Part shown: piece after piece, positions 19,989-34,600 of the stretch
How positions within the stretch are numbered: the first letter of the stretch is position 1
Layout of the letters: each line of letters starts with the position of its first letter
Assembly (NCBI RefSeq): GCF_040807025.1
Contig: NC_090947.1
Span: forward strand, 1,178,001 to 1,242,000
Reading direction: 5' to 3'
DNA: 64,000 bases
Source of the DNA: Struthio camelus
Taxonomy: Eukaryota > Chordata > Aves > Struthioniformes > Struthionidae
Notes under the pieces: generated by a model
What the model was told of the DNA's origin: nothing
Database searches by the model: none
What the model saw: the letters and a program-made list of their open reading frames with translations, nothing else
Program-made: the position numbers and the translations under genes

Positions 19989-22900
19989 AACAGTTTTGCT
20001 GCCCATGCCACTAGTGGCACATGCTGCTCTGTCCACTTCCCATGTCAACGCCCATAAGATCCTTCAAGCAGTACCTATCTCTCCCCATTTCACCCTTGCC
20101 CTGGTGCCAGCCAAGCAGTCATTCCCAGCACAGCCCTATCCTTTCCCTTCTCAACCTCAGCTTTTAGGGTAGTGCCAGGGACCTTCCACAAATGTGAAGC
20201 ACAGAGCAGGAGCCGGAGGGCTGGGCTGTGAGCACAGCATTCACTTGGAAAGTATACAGAGGTCCTTCCCCACACCTTTTACAAACTGTTCACAGATCTC
20301 AGTATGTGGAGCTACATTAGCCTTCTGCGATACCAGAATCCCATTCAGCGACTTCATTCAATGTAAATGAATGCAGGAGGTGAAGGTCACTGGAGGCCTC
20401 TCTCTCCATTTAAGGAATCTCCTAGGTTGGACTGGGCAATGCTGCCTATTCTATCATCCTCACAGTGTTATCAGCTGTTGTGATTCTATTGCAAATCTCA
20501 TAACATTTGATATTTCCCTTAGAGCCCCAGCCCCTGCTGTGAAGTGTTTGAATGCAAATCTCAGATTTCACTGACAAAAGGGTATATTTCAGACTACTGC
20601 ATTTTCTGGATGTTGAAGATAATTTTTGAGCACTGACAAGACAGAAAACAAACAGAAAGAGCAAACTGACTGTTATGATTTGGGGAACTGACTCATGATA
20701 TTTGAATGCCTGAGTTTGCTCATGCTACTCCTCCTTGTCCCCTTTCACAGAATGACAGAAGGATGTGAGCGTACATCCCTCCCTCTGCCAGAGCAAGACC
20801 AGGGCATTGCAGGAACAAGGTCTCACAAGGATTTCTCCTGAAATTTCCTTCTCTCAGTATTTGTACTATTAAGTGATACATCTCTTTCCCCATGAGAAAG
20901 ATATACAAAATGTATGCAAGGAAAAACCCAGGGAATCTCCAGCAACGGTTTTAGGTCCCGTAAACAGATCATGAAGGCATTAGGCTGTTAGGGGCTATGC
21001 TCCCACCTGATGCCTCAGGTGCTCAGCAGAAAAATGTATGGTCTTGACCCATACATCAGTAGTGCCCTATAGTGTGCCTGCTGCTCCCACACTCATAGCC
21101 CAGGCGACCTGGTCGCTACCCACACCATTGCAAATCCGTATGACGTTATCTACATAGGGCCCTGCAATAATGGAGGTGTTGCAGGAGGCCCCAAATTCTC
21201 TACTTGTGGGTACCTCTTCCCATCCTGAACAACTGAATTAAAGGTAATATTATGACAAATACATGACTTGCAATGACTCTTTCAAACATGCAAATTAATT
21301 TTGGCTTTGTTGCACACTTACAACTGACTATTTGCACAATCTCACTGCAGGGGAAACTCTCATCTCATAAGGCAGAAGGAGAATTTCCTGCAAATACAAC
21401 TGACCTTATCCTTCATGGTGCTCCAGAGAGCACAGACTGCTTACCAGCTTTTAATGCGCTAGAAGGTTCATCTCAAGTGCCTGGCCAGTCAGACCCACGG
21501 TCTGTCTTATTGCACACATTGATATGTCTGAAGTTCCTCCTGGTACACCTTATCTTTCTCCTTCAATACTACAACACCTACTATAGCTGAGAAAATTGTT
21601 TTCCTGAATTTACAAAAATTCAGACACTCCACATTCTAAGCTAACTCTTTTTGCAAGGAGCTTACTTGCGGCCACTAGTGAAATTGTGTCACTATCAAGA
21701 CAGAAAAATTACACTAGCTATGGAGACTAAATTTGAAAACTGCAGTGCTGGTCTGTCATCCACTCAATCTCAACTTTTTCCTGGTCATGACCAGTGGGGC
21801 AGCGCCTGTGCTGCTATCCAGATGTGCAGACAGCATTTTGCTCTGCTCAAACATTTGTTAAATAAAATAAAACCAGAAAAAAGTGCCTCCCATTTGGAAA
21901 AAAAGTTCATATAAATGCACATCCTCTTCCTCATTCATTTGCACACTGTCTTTGCACATTGCATATGGAAGGATTTTCAGTGTTTGTCACACTCTCTACC
22001 CAGACACATCCCATAGCTTTAATCCCTGGGTACACCATCCACTGGGACGGTTTCCTGCCTGTTGCAGGGAATCCAGCTCTTTTACAGCTATCCTACTGCA
22101 ATTTTGAGAGGACTTAAGCCAGTGCAAGGCACACGGAAAGGCGGCCAAAGTGGTAGAAATGTTGTTTGCAGCTGGGAGAAAGAGCCTCCGCCCGGACACT
22201 GTCCCACCCTCTGCCAGAACCGTCTCCTTCCACAGGACAGCACATGCCATCGCTGGTGAATATTGCAATGATTTTTGTACGCTCATAGCCACCAGTGAAC
22301 TGCTGGAACTTCAGTAGTTGCAAACCAGAAACAATTACACACTCCAATATACAGCACTAACGCAAGAAATCAGCAATCAAAAAGAGCTACTTAAATAGCT
22401 GACCCAAAAAAACCAAGCACAACGAGAGCTGCAGGAACTTGCTAAGAGGCTGTTGCAGTCAAAAAAGAGAAGAGCTTGTGCAGATGAAATTCAGCATAAG
22501 TAGGAGACACAAATTACATGTTAGTCTAATCTGGAATACATACCTTTATTTCTGAGGGTTTTTTGTTTTAAATCAAAGAAGAGTCACTGTGCTTCACGGC
22601 AGCAGAAAGATACCATGCTGCTACTGTTACAAACAATGACTTAATCGTCTTATAACTAGTGAACTCAATTAAGTTGCACTAAGGAAGAATTTGGTTCAAT
22701 AGGTCTTCAGGGAGGGAGTTTCTAGACCTCTGGCCCTGGCACATGAGAATCTGTGGCTCAAAATACCTGAATCTGGAAAAAAATCTTGTACTTGGAAAAA
22801 TGCCTGAACTCTCCAAAAGCTGAAAACAACAGAAAAACATATACCCTTTTATAGCAGATACTGTCTAAACACAACATGCCTGAAATAAGCAGCTTGTTTG

Positions 22901-24747
22901 AGAATCTTTGAGCAGTGGCGAAAGCTGTGTAACCTGCAAGGGCTCAAGCTGGGATTTCAAAAACCGCTTCTTTTATTCTCATCTAAAGAACCCTCAATAG
23001 CTGTGCGAATGCTATAAAAGAAGAAAATTCTGCCTACCTGGGAGACAACTTCATCAAAATTTCTTCCAAAAACCCTCAGAAATGTCAAGAAGACGACTTT
23101 GTGGAATTGCTCGTATCACGAAGGCTTCTGCATCTTCTGATGGAAGAGTGAACTTCCCTTTTTTTGGGTGTTCTGGGTGCGTATTTTTAGGGAAGCAAAG
23201 AGGATCAGTTGGGAGTAGCAGAGGCTTCTCCAGCTGAGTTCCTCTATTCCCCTGCAGACAGGAAACTGCCTTCTATATTTCTCCTCCTTCAAAACTGTGT
23301 CAGACAGTGTCTAATTTGTAATAACTTCAAACATCCACGGAGAGTCACTGTGGGTCCACCAACATCTCAAGATGGACCCCCTCCAACACTAGTCCCCTCT
23401 GAGGGTGCACACTGGGGTGGGGCGAGGTTGTCATGTTTGGAGCTGAAATAGTTTTTTTAAACAAGCTGGAAGAAGTCATACTTTTCCATGATGAGGTCCC
23501 TTTTCGTGGTTGGCATTGCTGCCCCATATATTTTTACCATCAAATAGTTTTCCTCTTTCTTTCACTCTTCCTCCTCCTCTTCCCATCTTAGTAACGTATC
23601 CTGAGCGGAACAAATAAAATAAGAACGTGTCAAAAAAGAATAACTTGCATCTTAGCCTTTTCAAATACTCATGCCTTACCCAGGCACTGCCAAGACATCC
23701 AAGTCTGAGTATTACCTCTTTCTATTGACTCATTTCCAATTTTTTTATTTCAAGGGCAATTTTTAGCACAACTAAGCGAAATATAGGGGCATATGTCCCA
23801 ACAAAACATGGAAAACAGCAAGGACTTTCAGGAAAATGGCACATTATCTGCTGAGCCATAATTTTCTGTCTCCAGTCTTCAGAGCCACATGGGCAGTGTT
23901 AAGGGACTCAAATGAGGCCCCAGTTGCCAGATAACATACATGGGGAAACCAAATCTAACTCTCATTTAACTCTATTGACTCCCACGTGGTTACAAAAGTG
24001 AAGAATTTGACTTGAGAGATCTCAGAGTAAGCTGCTAACCCACTAATCCTGATCTATAAGAACATGTTGCTGAAACTGTTTGTGCATGTGAAAAATGTCT
24101 GAACTACCAGCCTAAAACAATTAAAAAAAAAATCCAATTCTGGCTAGAACTTTAAATGCCAGTTTCCCTATTCACATCAAACTACCTTGACAGAAATAGG
24201 AATCATTCTGGGGCAAGTGAATGCTGAAGAATAAGCTTACCTGACAAAATAAGAAACTTCTCAGAGACTCCCTGGAAGAACAAAGTTAGGGAAAGAAGGA
24301 TTTCATGGGATCATCCAGTTCCAGCAGAACTTCTGCAGCTCCAAACAGAAGGGCTGTTTTTCTCCTCTGGCGCATTCTTGAGTATTTTTAATCAAGAGAA
24401 GGGGTCCAGCTTCTGATGACACAGTGATCACAGGGGCACATCAGAAGTCTAAGCAAGGCACCTGCCTTCCAGTAATCCATCTAACACACCATGTATTGGG
24501 CTATTTCTCTTGTCTGTCTTTGCTGCTGCTTCGATCTTTTTCCTCTATTTAGACATCAGTTTTCATGAAACTTGGAGCAATACTATCTTCACATCTCTAT
24601 TATATATGGCCACATGTAGCCAGTTCATATATTATTATAGAACGGTCTGACAGACGCACAGACAGACACACCAAAGTGGTAGTATGTCTTATTTACATAA
24701 AAAATCAGAAGCAGTAACCTCAAAACAAAATGTTGTTTTCTTCCCGA

Positions 24748-24769
24748 TTTGTTTGTTTGTTTGTTTTTT
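24748..24769. repeat. (TTTG)n short tandem repeat
   Basis: Five TTTG units in AT-rich intergenic DNA. Confidence 0.8.
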
Positions 24770-25899
24770 AAATAATCTTCTTTTATAATTGGCTGTATTA
24801 AATGCTTGAGCTAGTCCTCTGTATTTTTTTTTTCTTGTGAATAGGATGAGAACGTAGGAATCACTAGAGGAAAAAACAGCATGGAGCAGGAACCTTTCAA
24901 GACAGTATCAAAATTTTATCTAGCATCTATTTGCCTCTTAGTAATGGGAATCCAGATGGACCAAGACTCTTCTTTCTGCTGATTCTCTTCTATGCTTAGC
25001 ACTTGCTTCAGTATGGAGGTCTGTCCACGTGGGGACTCGCTCTCTTCCACTCACAAGAGCCTCATCTGGTATCCCTAGTCTCCCTGTAGCTTCTCTTCCT
25101 AATTCCAGATGAATTGCTTCAATATCTTTTTTCTCCTTTTAGTGGAACTGCTTATCTCAATGGACAGATTTCTGCATAGAATGTGCACTGACACAGATTA
25201 GTTGCTCATCCTGTGTATATCTGACATAAACACTACTATTGCTGCTCACAGTACATACCATATACTGAACAGTCATTTAATTTTCATTTACATGTGCAAT
25301 GCAGAGATAGGAAACGTGGAAAGATGAACACCAGAGAGAAAGAAGAAAAAAATCTGCTTGATTTTCTGCTCTCCTCTATGATTCTGTGTAGAGTTTGCAA
25401 TAAAGGAGACAGTCAGGTGCTGATGGCTGCTATTTCATTTACATTCCCTTGTGGAGTTAAATGTGACTTACAGTATGTTTAGCTGTTGCTTTGTAAGCTG
25501 TATAGTAGCCCATTTTTTAATATCTGAGTTATAACCCCCAATGAAACGTAGTCTTTCAATTTTAAAAATCACTTATATCTCAAACAACTTTATGGGACTG
25601 CTGCGGTTCTCTGGAAAATAAACAGCTACTGTAGTTTCTTTGTGCCCCATCTATCTGGGATTCCACTCTCTGTTCATGCGTTTCTGAGATTATACATTGA
25701 TCTGAGGATCTTGTTTTCTAAATATGTTAAGAAAACCAAAACAGAGCCCAGATTTTTAGAAGCGTTTAGTGAAAACAATGAAAGTTGCTTTTCAAATATT
25801 TTAAAGTTTGTGGTTGATAATCTCAGCATTTTTCCGGACTAGAAACTGAACAGTGGATTTTATGCCCTTCTTTTTGGTTGCCATTTTCTGAAATTCTGC

Positions 25900-27560
25900 T
25901 TGTTTCCTAACTCCATTCCTATGTGCACAGGCAGTATTTTTGTATTCTCCCCCAAGTAGCCGGTCCCTGCTTCCATCTTCTGTGTGCTTCCTTTTTGGGG
26001 TTGAAGTCAGTCAGGAGATCCAAATTCGTCCGTGCTGGCCTTCTGCAGTTCTTGCTTGACTTTCTGCTCATTGGAAAAGACCATTCTTGTGCTCGGAGGA
26101 GGCCGTTCTGGAAGGTCAACCAGCTCTCCCTTTGCCCTCCAGGGCAATTTTCCATAGGATCCAGCCAAGCAGGTTCCTGAATAAGCAAAAAATATAATCT
26201 TCTCAAGTTCAGGGTTGTAATTTTATTATTTGTCTTGTTCACTCCTCTAAGGATCTTAAATTTCCTAGTCTCATAGTCCCTGCAGACAAGGCTGCCTCCA
26301 GACTTCACATCTTCAACCTTTTCTTCCTTGTGTTTGAGTAGCAGGTCCAACAGAGCATCTCCCATAGTCAGGTCATCAATCACCTGCATCAATAAATTGT
26401 CTTCAATACGTTCCAGAGACCTCTCAGAGTGGTTGTGTCCTGCCTTCCTTGTGCCCTTCCAGCAGATATTGGGATGGCTGAAGTCACTCGTGAGTACCAG
26501 GGCCTGCAGCTATAACGATTTCTCCACCTGCCTAAAGAAGACTTCATCTATTTCCTCTTCTTGATCAGGTGGTCTGCAGCAGACAATTACTACAACATCA
26601 TCTGTGTTGATCTGTCCTCTGATCCCTACTCCACCCAACTCTCTTATTTACGTAGAGTGCAATCCCTTCTCCTTGCCTGTCCACCCTATCTTTCCTGAAA
26701 AGCCTATATCCACCCACTGTAGCACCTCTGTCAGGAGAGCTGTCCCACCATGGCTCCGCAATTAAAACGAGGTTATAGCTCTGCATCTGCATCTGATTTC
26801 TAATTCTTCCGGCTTGTTCCCCATGGTATGCAGGCTTGCATACGGGCATTTGATATGATCCCCAAATCATGCTGCTTTTACAAGGAAAGTGTGAGGGCCT
26901 CCCCTGTCATGCTGTCATGACCAGATACGTCTGCTCTATCCCCTGGCCCTTGCTTCTCTTCAGGTTATGATAACCTTCCCTGGCATATATCCCAGCCTTG
27001 CACAGTAGCCTTTCTTCCTCAGATAGCATCCCATGGGCATAGAAGCCAAGCCCTGCCTGTGACAACAGCCGTGCACCCAGTTGTTGACCCACTGAATGAG
27101 CCTATTTCTATTGAAGCCTTTCCCCCTCACTGGAAGAATTCAGGAGACACCACCTGGGCCATCATGCCCTTCAACTTTGCCCCCACAGCTCTGCAGTAAC
27201 TCTCGATATGCTGCAGGTTACCCCTGTCACCAGCTTTCTGTGGGTGGAAGAGCAACAGGGGTCACAGTCTGAAGGCCAGATAAGCCTTGGTAGTCCTTTT
27301 GCAAAATCCCAGATCATGGTCCTTAGAAAACAAACCTCCAAATCACCAAGTCAGGCCAGCAGACAGGTGCTTCTGTCCCCTGCAGGAAGGTGTCTCCTCC
27401 AATACCACAGGCTCAGCTGGTTCTGATGTACCTCCTGACAAGTCCTGTTCGTCCTCACAGGTATCCATGCTGCCGTACCTATTCTGCAGTTGTAGGTGGA
27501 GTGGGAACCTCCTCCTGTTGCTAGAAGTCACAAGCTTCTGTCCTTCCCCTTAAAGAAACA
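25900..27560 (-). mobile_element. Degenerate CR1 LINE remnant (ORF1 end to endonuclease region)
   Basis: Broken minus-strand frames match the large CR1 of this window. At 27343-27531 is an ORF1 fragment (TSSNRRRFPLHLQLQNRYG). At 26598-26870 is the ORF2 endonuclease beginning (EPWWDSSPDRGATVGGYRLF, FRKD, GIALYV). At 25919-26392 is the region after the endonuclease (ILRGVNKTNNKITTLNLRR, AHRRWKQGPATWG). Many stops and frameshifts show an old, dead copy. No reverse transcriptase section or 3' tail was found next to it, so the copy is truncated. Confidence 0.85.
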
Positions 27561-30500
27561 AAAGAACAAAAAAACCCCACCATTTTCATAAACTAACCCA
27601 CGTCACGGAAGCCCCAGAGTGTAAATGAGAAGGGTATTACTGACCTGCCTCATCTAAGAGCTGTGGGATGCTCCAAGGGCCTGGTAACACCAGTTACCAG
27701 AGATTCATTGACAGGCAGGAGTATGCCTGTTTTATGGCTGAGTCAGTAATGATCCCCCTCACACAACCATGTATCTACAGAGAAGGTGTAAACATGAGCA
27801 ACAGCCCCCACTGTATTTGATATCCTTGAACTAGATGAGAAAGCATTGCCAGTCTTTCTGACGGAAAAGCAAATGTTCATTTGATACCATATACTTCAGA
27901 GCTATTTCCTGGGATTTAGGCCACTAAGCCAACTGCTCCAGGATGTTTAGAGAGTCACTGAGAACACAGAAGTGCAATGTGAGGCTTTGCATACGTCTTC
28001 CTGTTTTAATATTCTGGAGTTAACATTTAAGGCCTCTACACTATTACAGTTCTTATTTATTTAGCACCCAGTTTTTATATACAGCATTTGTGTGCACATA
28101 AATTTTTATTTGCTAACACATAAAGAAGTTAAGTTTGGAGTTTCTAGTTTTTTATTTTAAACAGCCTCCCAACCTACAGCATTATTGAAGCCTTGCCAGA
28201 TGCAGGGCTAGATCTGTAACCTTGTGGTTTTTCACTCAAGATCAAGATCATTAGAGGAAGTCCCAGAGACTCCACTTTGTTTAGATACCGCAGTGGGAAA
28301 GGGAACAGCCAGGAATGGAGATGGTGCTCCCTGATCCTTCAGCTGGTCCTGCGCTGCACAAACTCCAGAAGAACTTATAGGAACTGCTCTGAATTCCACT
28401 AACGAGGCATTAATGTGAGGCAGCATGCTTTTGTTGTTCCAGTGATAACGTGGACAGGCACCTGGACTGTTGGTGGGACTGCAAGTCCCATTGTGTCACA
28501 ATGCTTGGACAGCAGAGAAGAGGAAAGTTGGGTGAGGGTGGATGAAGGCGTGCAGGCCGAGTCATGGAAAGTGAAGGTATGAAAGAGGAGAGGAAGAAAT
28601 AAGAGCAGAGCAGGGAGTGAAGCATTGGTATGGGGAGAGAGGGGAGCAGAGGGGAACAGGGGTGAAGGTTGGCATCACAAAGGGAAAATGACCCTTGCCG
28701 TGGTAGACTGAGACTGAATCAAAATAGACCCTTACTCAATAGTGCCCTGCTCAGCAAAGCCGTCATTATGAGAGATTTCCAAAACAGTCTCCAGGCCAGG
28801 GCTGTGCAGCAGAGAAATGTAAAGGTTTCCATATTTGGTTAATATTCATCTTTGGCTGTGCTTGCTTGGAGCTTCCTCCTTTTGCCAGTTCTTGCTAGAT
28901 AACAGTTTGCGCCCAGCTCCCAGCTCTCTGTCTCCCTAGGCTTTTCTTTCACAGCCAGCTATGAGCCTGCTTCCTACTGGGCTTTCCTCTTCTTTCTCTC
29001 ATTTATGTTGCAGAAGGTCTTTTACTTGTCTGATTTAATTTCCTTTCCAAAATTTCTCAGTTTTATTGGTGTCATTCTGGATCAACTCTTTTTGCCGTAA
29101 GGTACAACTATCTCCATTGATCAACGGATGCGGACTTCCTGATTATTTCTAATAATTTTTTTGAGGTGGTTATTTCTATCTCACTTGTCTGGATACCCTT
29201 GCTCCAAGTTTTATTTCCCCTTTGCTCAAGATGTAGCTTCCTGATACTTTAAGCACTCTGGCTTAAAGAAATTACAGGGCTTCTCCTGAGCTCCTTTGTC
29301 AAGCTGCTTTCACTGCAAACTTTCTTTGGATTTTTGAAATCTGTCCTTTTGAAACGAAACATTGCTTACAAATTGGTTATTATTTTACCTCAGAATCAAT
29401 TGTGAACTGCTCAATTCACAGACTTACTTTCTACAGTTAGCCTTACTACAATGTGTTAATGGTTTACCAGTTTTGAAGATCCTCCCTCTTGACAGGCCAG
29501 TGAAGTCCTTCTTCCTGGAACAGCTAAACAGTCATACTGTCATGAATCTCTAAAGCAGGAAAGGATCCTTGTACCCACTAACTGCAACACCTCAAATTTC
29601 AAAAGCTGGACAACCTCCCTAGGGACTCCAGCTTAAGTTCAGAGTTTCTGGCTGAACATTCATGAATTATTGACGCCCCCACGTAACCATGTCCTTGTAT
29701 GCAAAGGTATTAGGGGACTATAAACAAATTCCCACTTAACTTTCCCTTCTTCTATCAAAATGCATTGAGCTCAACCATTTCAATACCAGGATAAGTTAAG
29801 GAGCCTGGGATTCTCCTAGAGGTGTCAGATAGTAGCAACATAAAATCATATATCAATCCAGAAGCAAAAGAATGGCTCAAAAGAGAACAGAGTCAGCGCA
29901 GAGAGAGGAAAGACTGCAACCTTGTCTCTCAGAATACTTTCCCTTTTACCAGTTTCACAATCCCATGCTTTTTGACGCTTTCATCTCTTGCAGCACATTT
30001 TTTCCATAAAGCCAGTCAAGATTCTTGAGTCCTAAACCTTACTGAATCACTGAGAAGAGCTCTGCTTAGTGAGGCAATTGCATTTCAGATTGTTGGCAAG
30101 TCAAGGCCACAGGGAGGTGGGCGATGCCTCCCTGATTTGCAGCATATGTTGGATAATCCTGAACTTTGTGGAGACTTCAGACTATCTTTAGTTTCATAGA
30201 CCAGGGCAGCAAAAGTGTTAAAATAAGCATTTTGTGTCTTTGGGGCTTCATGGTGAAATACAGCAAGAGCAGAATGACCCAGCTGCATTTGTTTTATTTT
30301 CTTGTCACCAGAGAAACGAGAGGAAAATCTTGCAGTGGTGTTTCCATGAAGTTAAGAGGAAAAAAGCCCACACAGTTTATAGAGGAAACCTCATTCCCCT
30401 CCCCAGCCTTTTCCCAGTGATGGTTCAAAAAAATGTACATTTTTGAACTTAGTCACTTCCCGCCCCACCCCAGGTCCTTAATTCCATGTACAGACCTAAG

Positions 30501-31594
30501 AAAAAGAGATTTCAGTTTCCCTTTTTTCTGCCTATGAACTTCTATCTAAACATTTGCTTTTTTTACTGCTGGAGCCTGGCGGTATCGCCTCCCTATGAAA
30601 TAATGACTCTGGCTAGGGTTACAAATATAATATAGACTTTTGCTGTTAGACTTCAGCAAACTGTATGAATAATACTCCCTCAAGACATATTCATTAAATT
30701 AAACCATAAATCTACTGGGGGCCACTGTTTTGCAGTGACTAATGGGTATAAATAGAAAGAAAAGGAATTAATTAGTGCATTTGCCTGGGAAAAGAGGGGG
30801 CTGAAAGTAAGGGATCAGATTAAAAAAAAAGCCTCTCCTTCTAATGTGTGGGTACAACAGAGTGGGCTTTTGGGCTGGGAATAGATTCATCTTGATTGGA
30901 GTGACTTCCCTTAGGAGCCTGGTGGCCTGGCAAAGACATGTTAGGGCTCAGCAATTGAGCTGATTTATTTGAAATGCTACTCTTGTCTTTAATCCCGGCT
31001 ATGTTTCTCAGTAACCACACTGCTCTCCTGCCCCAAGGTCTTAAATGAATTTTTCCAGTATCAACACTTCTGTGGAGCTGAATCCTTGGGACAGATTATC
31101 TGTAATTCTTATTTCAACTAGACCAGTAAAAAGGAATTAAAGAGGAAATACACAAAACCCCCTTGAAGCCAATGGGAGGCTTTCTGCGGGCTTTTAAGAC
31201 CTTTGAGTCAGGTCCTAAGAGAAAGTCTGTGACTTCAAGGTTGCAACTTGTAATTAAAGACGCTCAGCAAGAGAAAGTATTAATTTTGGCATCCTGAAAG
31301 GCCCTACCGATCCCCCAGTGGTGAGGTGGTCTTCGGAATTGCGCTTAGCTGACCCCATCTGGGCTGTTTCCACATAAAGGTGCAATAATAGAGCAGTCAG
31401 ATGGGAACCCAGTTCAATACTGAATGCAGCAGGCAAGCTTTATCTGGTGTAACAACATGCTGGTACAGCTGCGGCAATACCTCCAACACTGCCTTAGAGA
31501 GGTTTGCCTTGCATGGGCAGCTGGGCCAGTTACGTGCACAAAGCAGCAAAAAAGTCTTCCCTTGAGTGTCTCCCTACCTGTGCTGTAAGGTTTC

Positions 31595-31608
31595 TTTTTT
31601 TTTTTTTT
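31595..31608. repeat. Poly-T run of 14
   Basis: Simple homopolymer in intergenic DNA with no associated element recognised. Confidence 0.8.
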
Positions 31609-34600
31609 CTTAAAGAAGTTATAGGGAAAGATAAGCCCTCTCTTCCAAAAAACATTGGACATTTTGGATGCAGAGAGCAAGAAGGTAAAGGCCTAGAAGA
31701 GGATCTGATTGATGCTTACATCGATCAATAGATCCCATGTTCTTCTTTTGTTCTCTGTTGCGAATTAGAACCAACCGCACTGACTGGAATGAAATGGATT
31801 TATTGGCGCTCTCTCTGTATACTTTATATCGTATGCTTTTAGGGCAGCAACTACCTTGGAGTGTCTATGTACCACTAGCAAAAACAAACAAAGCAACCCC
31901 CAACACCCTGACCTTCACTGAGATCCAATGTTATTATCACAGCAGAAGTAATAGGTCTGTAGCCGTCGTAGAGGGTTTATCCCTTGGTGAGTAGACCAGA
32001 TGTGAAGATTTACGAGTCTTTTGTTGCCTCTGAATAAGTGAGGTTTACTTTTGCTGATTCTCTAGCACCCACAGAAACACACTAATGCTTTCACACAGTT
32101 AGAAAACAGGAAACGAACCAGAAGTCTGTGCATCTATCCTGCTACCTAAGCTTGACAGCAAGCTCCAAGATAAGCCACCATTTGTATTCGAATCACTAGA
32201 GAGGCAAAAGACTCTGCACAGGTAAATGACAGCAACTACTAAAATTGAATAGTAATATCTTCTTGAGTTCGTACAGTAATAAGGAATTATTTCTAGCTAC
32301 TCAGTATCAACATTGCCCTCCCAAACTCTCTGGACAACGAGTGCTGCCCCGGAACAAGGGCTTCCATCATGACCCAAATTCATGACCTGAATATAAGGCC
32401 AAATTTATCACAGCTTAAATTAATAACATACTTTGCAGCTAATTCAAGCCTTGTTGATACTGGGTGCCGCAATTATGCCAGGAGACGTGCCTCAGAACGG
32501 AAATAATACTGAGCTCTGAAATCTCAGCCCACCTTACCAACCCGGTCATGAAGCTAAAATGCAGCGTGTCTTCAGCCCTCCAGGAACTGACTTTTCTTTG
32601 CCTTTTCTTTGCCTGAGGTAGTTGGCTGCAGGGAGCTGCCCTGCTCTCTGAACACCACCTGGCCAGGGGAGCATGATGAACCGCCAGGGCAACCACCCAG
32701 CAACTATTCCTACTACTACAGAACTTTTCCACTGCTTAATGGTTGTTGCTTTTCACATTTTTGATGTGACTCCAGGGAACCCTTGACAGCATTTCAGCTC
32801 CTGACTATTCAGGCTTGGCTCCCCAGGTCATGTACAACAGAGTCCTACTTGTGTATTCCTGGCATGACACTTACCACGTCCTCTTCCCCTACCCATATAC
32901 TGACATTTTTTCTCTAACATAAAAAATTGTAGGCCCTTGTTTCATTTGTAGCTGTATATTCATTCTCAAAAAATTTGAATTTCTGTATCAAAGAGTCCTT
33001 CAAGCCAAATACAACATCCCACCAGAACTAATATCTAATTAGTTTGTATCCAGATTCTTATGTGAGCTGTTTTCAAAGGTGGTTCTACAAAGTAAAATCA
33101 ATACTTCGCATTAGTAACTTATATTCCTCTGAGAAAAAACAGGCAAATACTCTGCAGAGGAAATTAGCAACGTGAAAGTACAAAAGGAGAGCAATATTCC
33201 ATCCTTCTTGGGTTTCTTGTTTTTGATGGTACCTTAAATCAGCCCAAGAGATCAGGGTCGCAAAGGAATGACAATGATTTCTGCCAGGGATGAGGCATGT
33301 CTTTTTACCAGTGTAACAGAATGTCTGTGCGTTTCACGAGTATTAAGGCAAGTCCAGCCTTCAACATCCTATGAAATAACATCTTGTGTTCAAAATAATT
33401 CTCCTGAAGACTGTCAGAGAAACTCAAGTGCTTATCTCCAGTCCAAATAGGCTTGAGATTTTCCAGCTTTAGCATGTGATAAGCATAAAATAAACTTTGG
33501 GGAGCTGAAAATGCAGGCATGCACTCACCGTCTTCTCTGTGTAGTTCTTTACCCCCCCCATCTATCCCTTATCCATCCAGATGCTGTAACAGCCTCCATC
33601 TACAAAGAGAGAATATAAAGAGAGAAGCAGAAATGAGCAAATAAACATGCACTATTTCTTGCTTTAGAAATAATCTTCTTGGACACACAAGGCAGATCCT
33701 CATTTCACATTAAGATGTCTTCTACATTGCTCTGGCAGCCTAGAGGGTCCTGAAGTGCCTGATGCTACCTCCTTGAGTGCCTCTTTGCGCAGCAGTATAA
33801 CTAGTACAAATGCATTAAAAATGTGCCCTGCCATCTACACAACCCTTGTCCAAATCCTAGTTAAGTCACAAGATAAATTGTTTCCTCCTATCGTAAAATC
33901 ATGGTACTTACGGCAGGTTCATCAGTCTATTTGCAGGAAAAATTCAAGGTTTACAGGGCAAACATGAACATCCTTAAAAGTGACACGCTCACATTTGCAT
34001 GCTTCCCTGCCTCATGAAAGCAGAATCATCACCTTATCTACTTGTAAACACTTGTCTGTAAGATATATGAAGATCAAAGATATTTCTGGGATCAAGAGAC
34101 AATATAGCATAGATTACCTGCATGGAGGCTCAAGGACAAGTACAATTAGAAAGGCTGGGAGGTGGAAAAGGGGCTAGAAAAGGAAAAATGTAGAAGGAAG
34201 AACTGGTAGAAGCCACTGGAAACCCTGTGGGGAAGTCAGCCTCCCACATTCCTTTCGGGGAAACCAGATAATTGAAGAGCGTAGGAGTACTTGATAGAAA
34301 AACCCAGACCAGAGATGTTTAAAGTCTTCAGGCCTCTCATCAAGAACACATGGAACCTATTGACAGACCACTGCTTTGGCCAGTGGTGAACAGAAGTCTT
34401 CCTGGGGGGAGAGGACTGAGGGCTGGCAACATCTGGCAACATGAGACAGTAGGGAGCAGAGAGAAGTTGGTTTTGGCAAAACCCCTACCATGTTTTTCCT
34501 CTATGAAAAAATGGGAAGCTTGTCTCTGGTCCAGGGCTTTGCTTTTGAAATCCTTGGGAAGAGGCAGAGGGAGTATGCAGAAGGCCTACGTTTGCTGCTA

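Larger units (their letters stand above)
18407..25900. other. Intergenic, no gene recognised
   Basis: No open frame here shows codon structure or a recognisable domain. Contents noted: a CpG-enriched patch with a minus-strand splice donor at 19535-19690 (possible COL6A2 non-coding exon 1), a TC/poly-T tract at 19945-19988, a (TTTG)n tract at 24748-24769, and otherwise AT-rich unique-looking sequence. Confidence 0.6.

Noticed and set aside
24240..24252. Strong minus-strand donor (TTGTCAG then GTAAGC) as COL6A2 exon 1
   Set aside because: The preceding sequence is AT-rich with no CpG enrichment or promoter features. It remains possible but is weaker than the 19.6-kb candidate.
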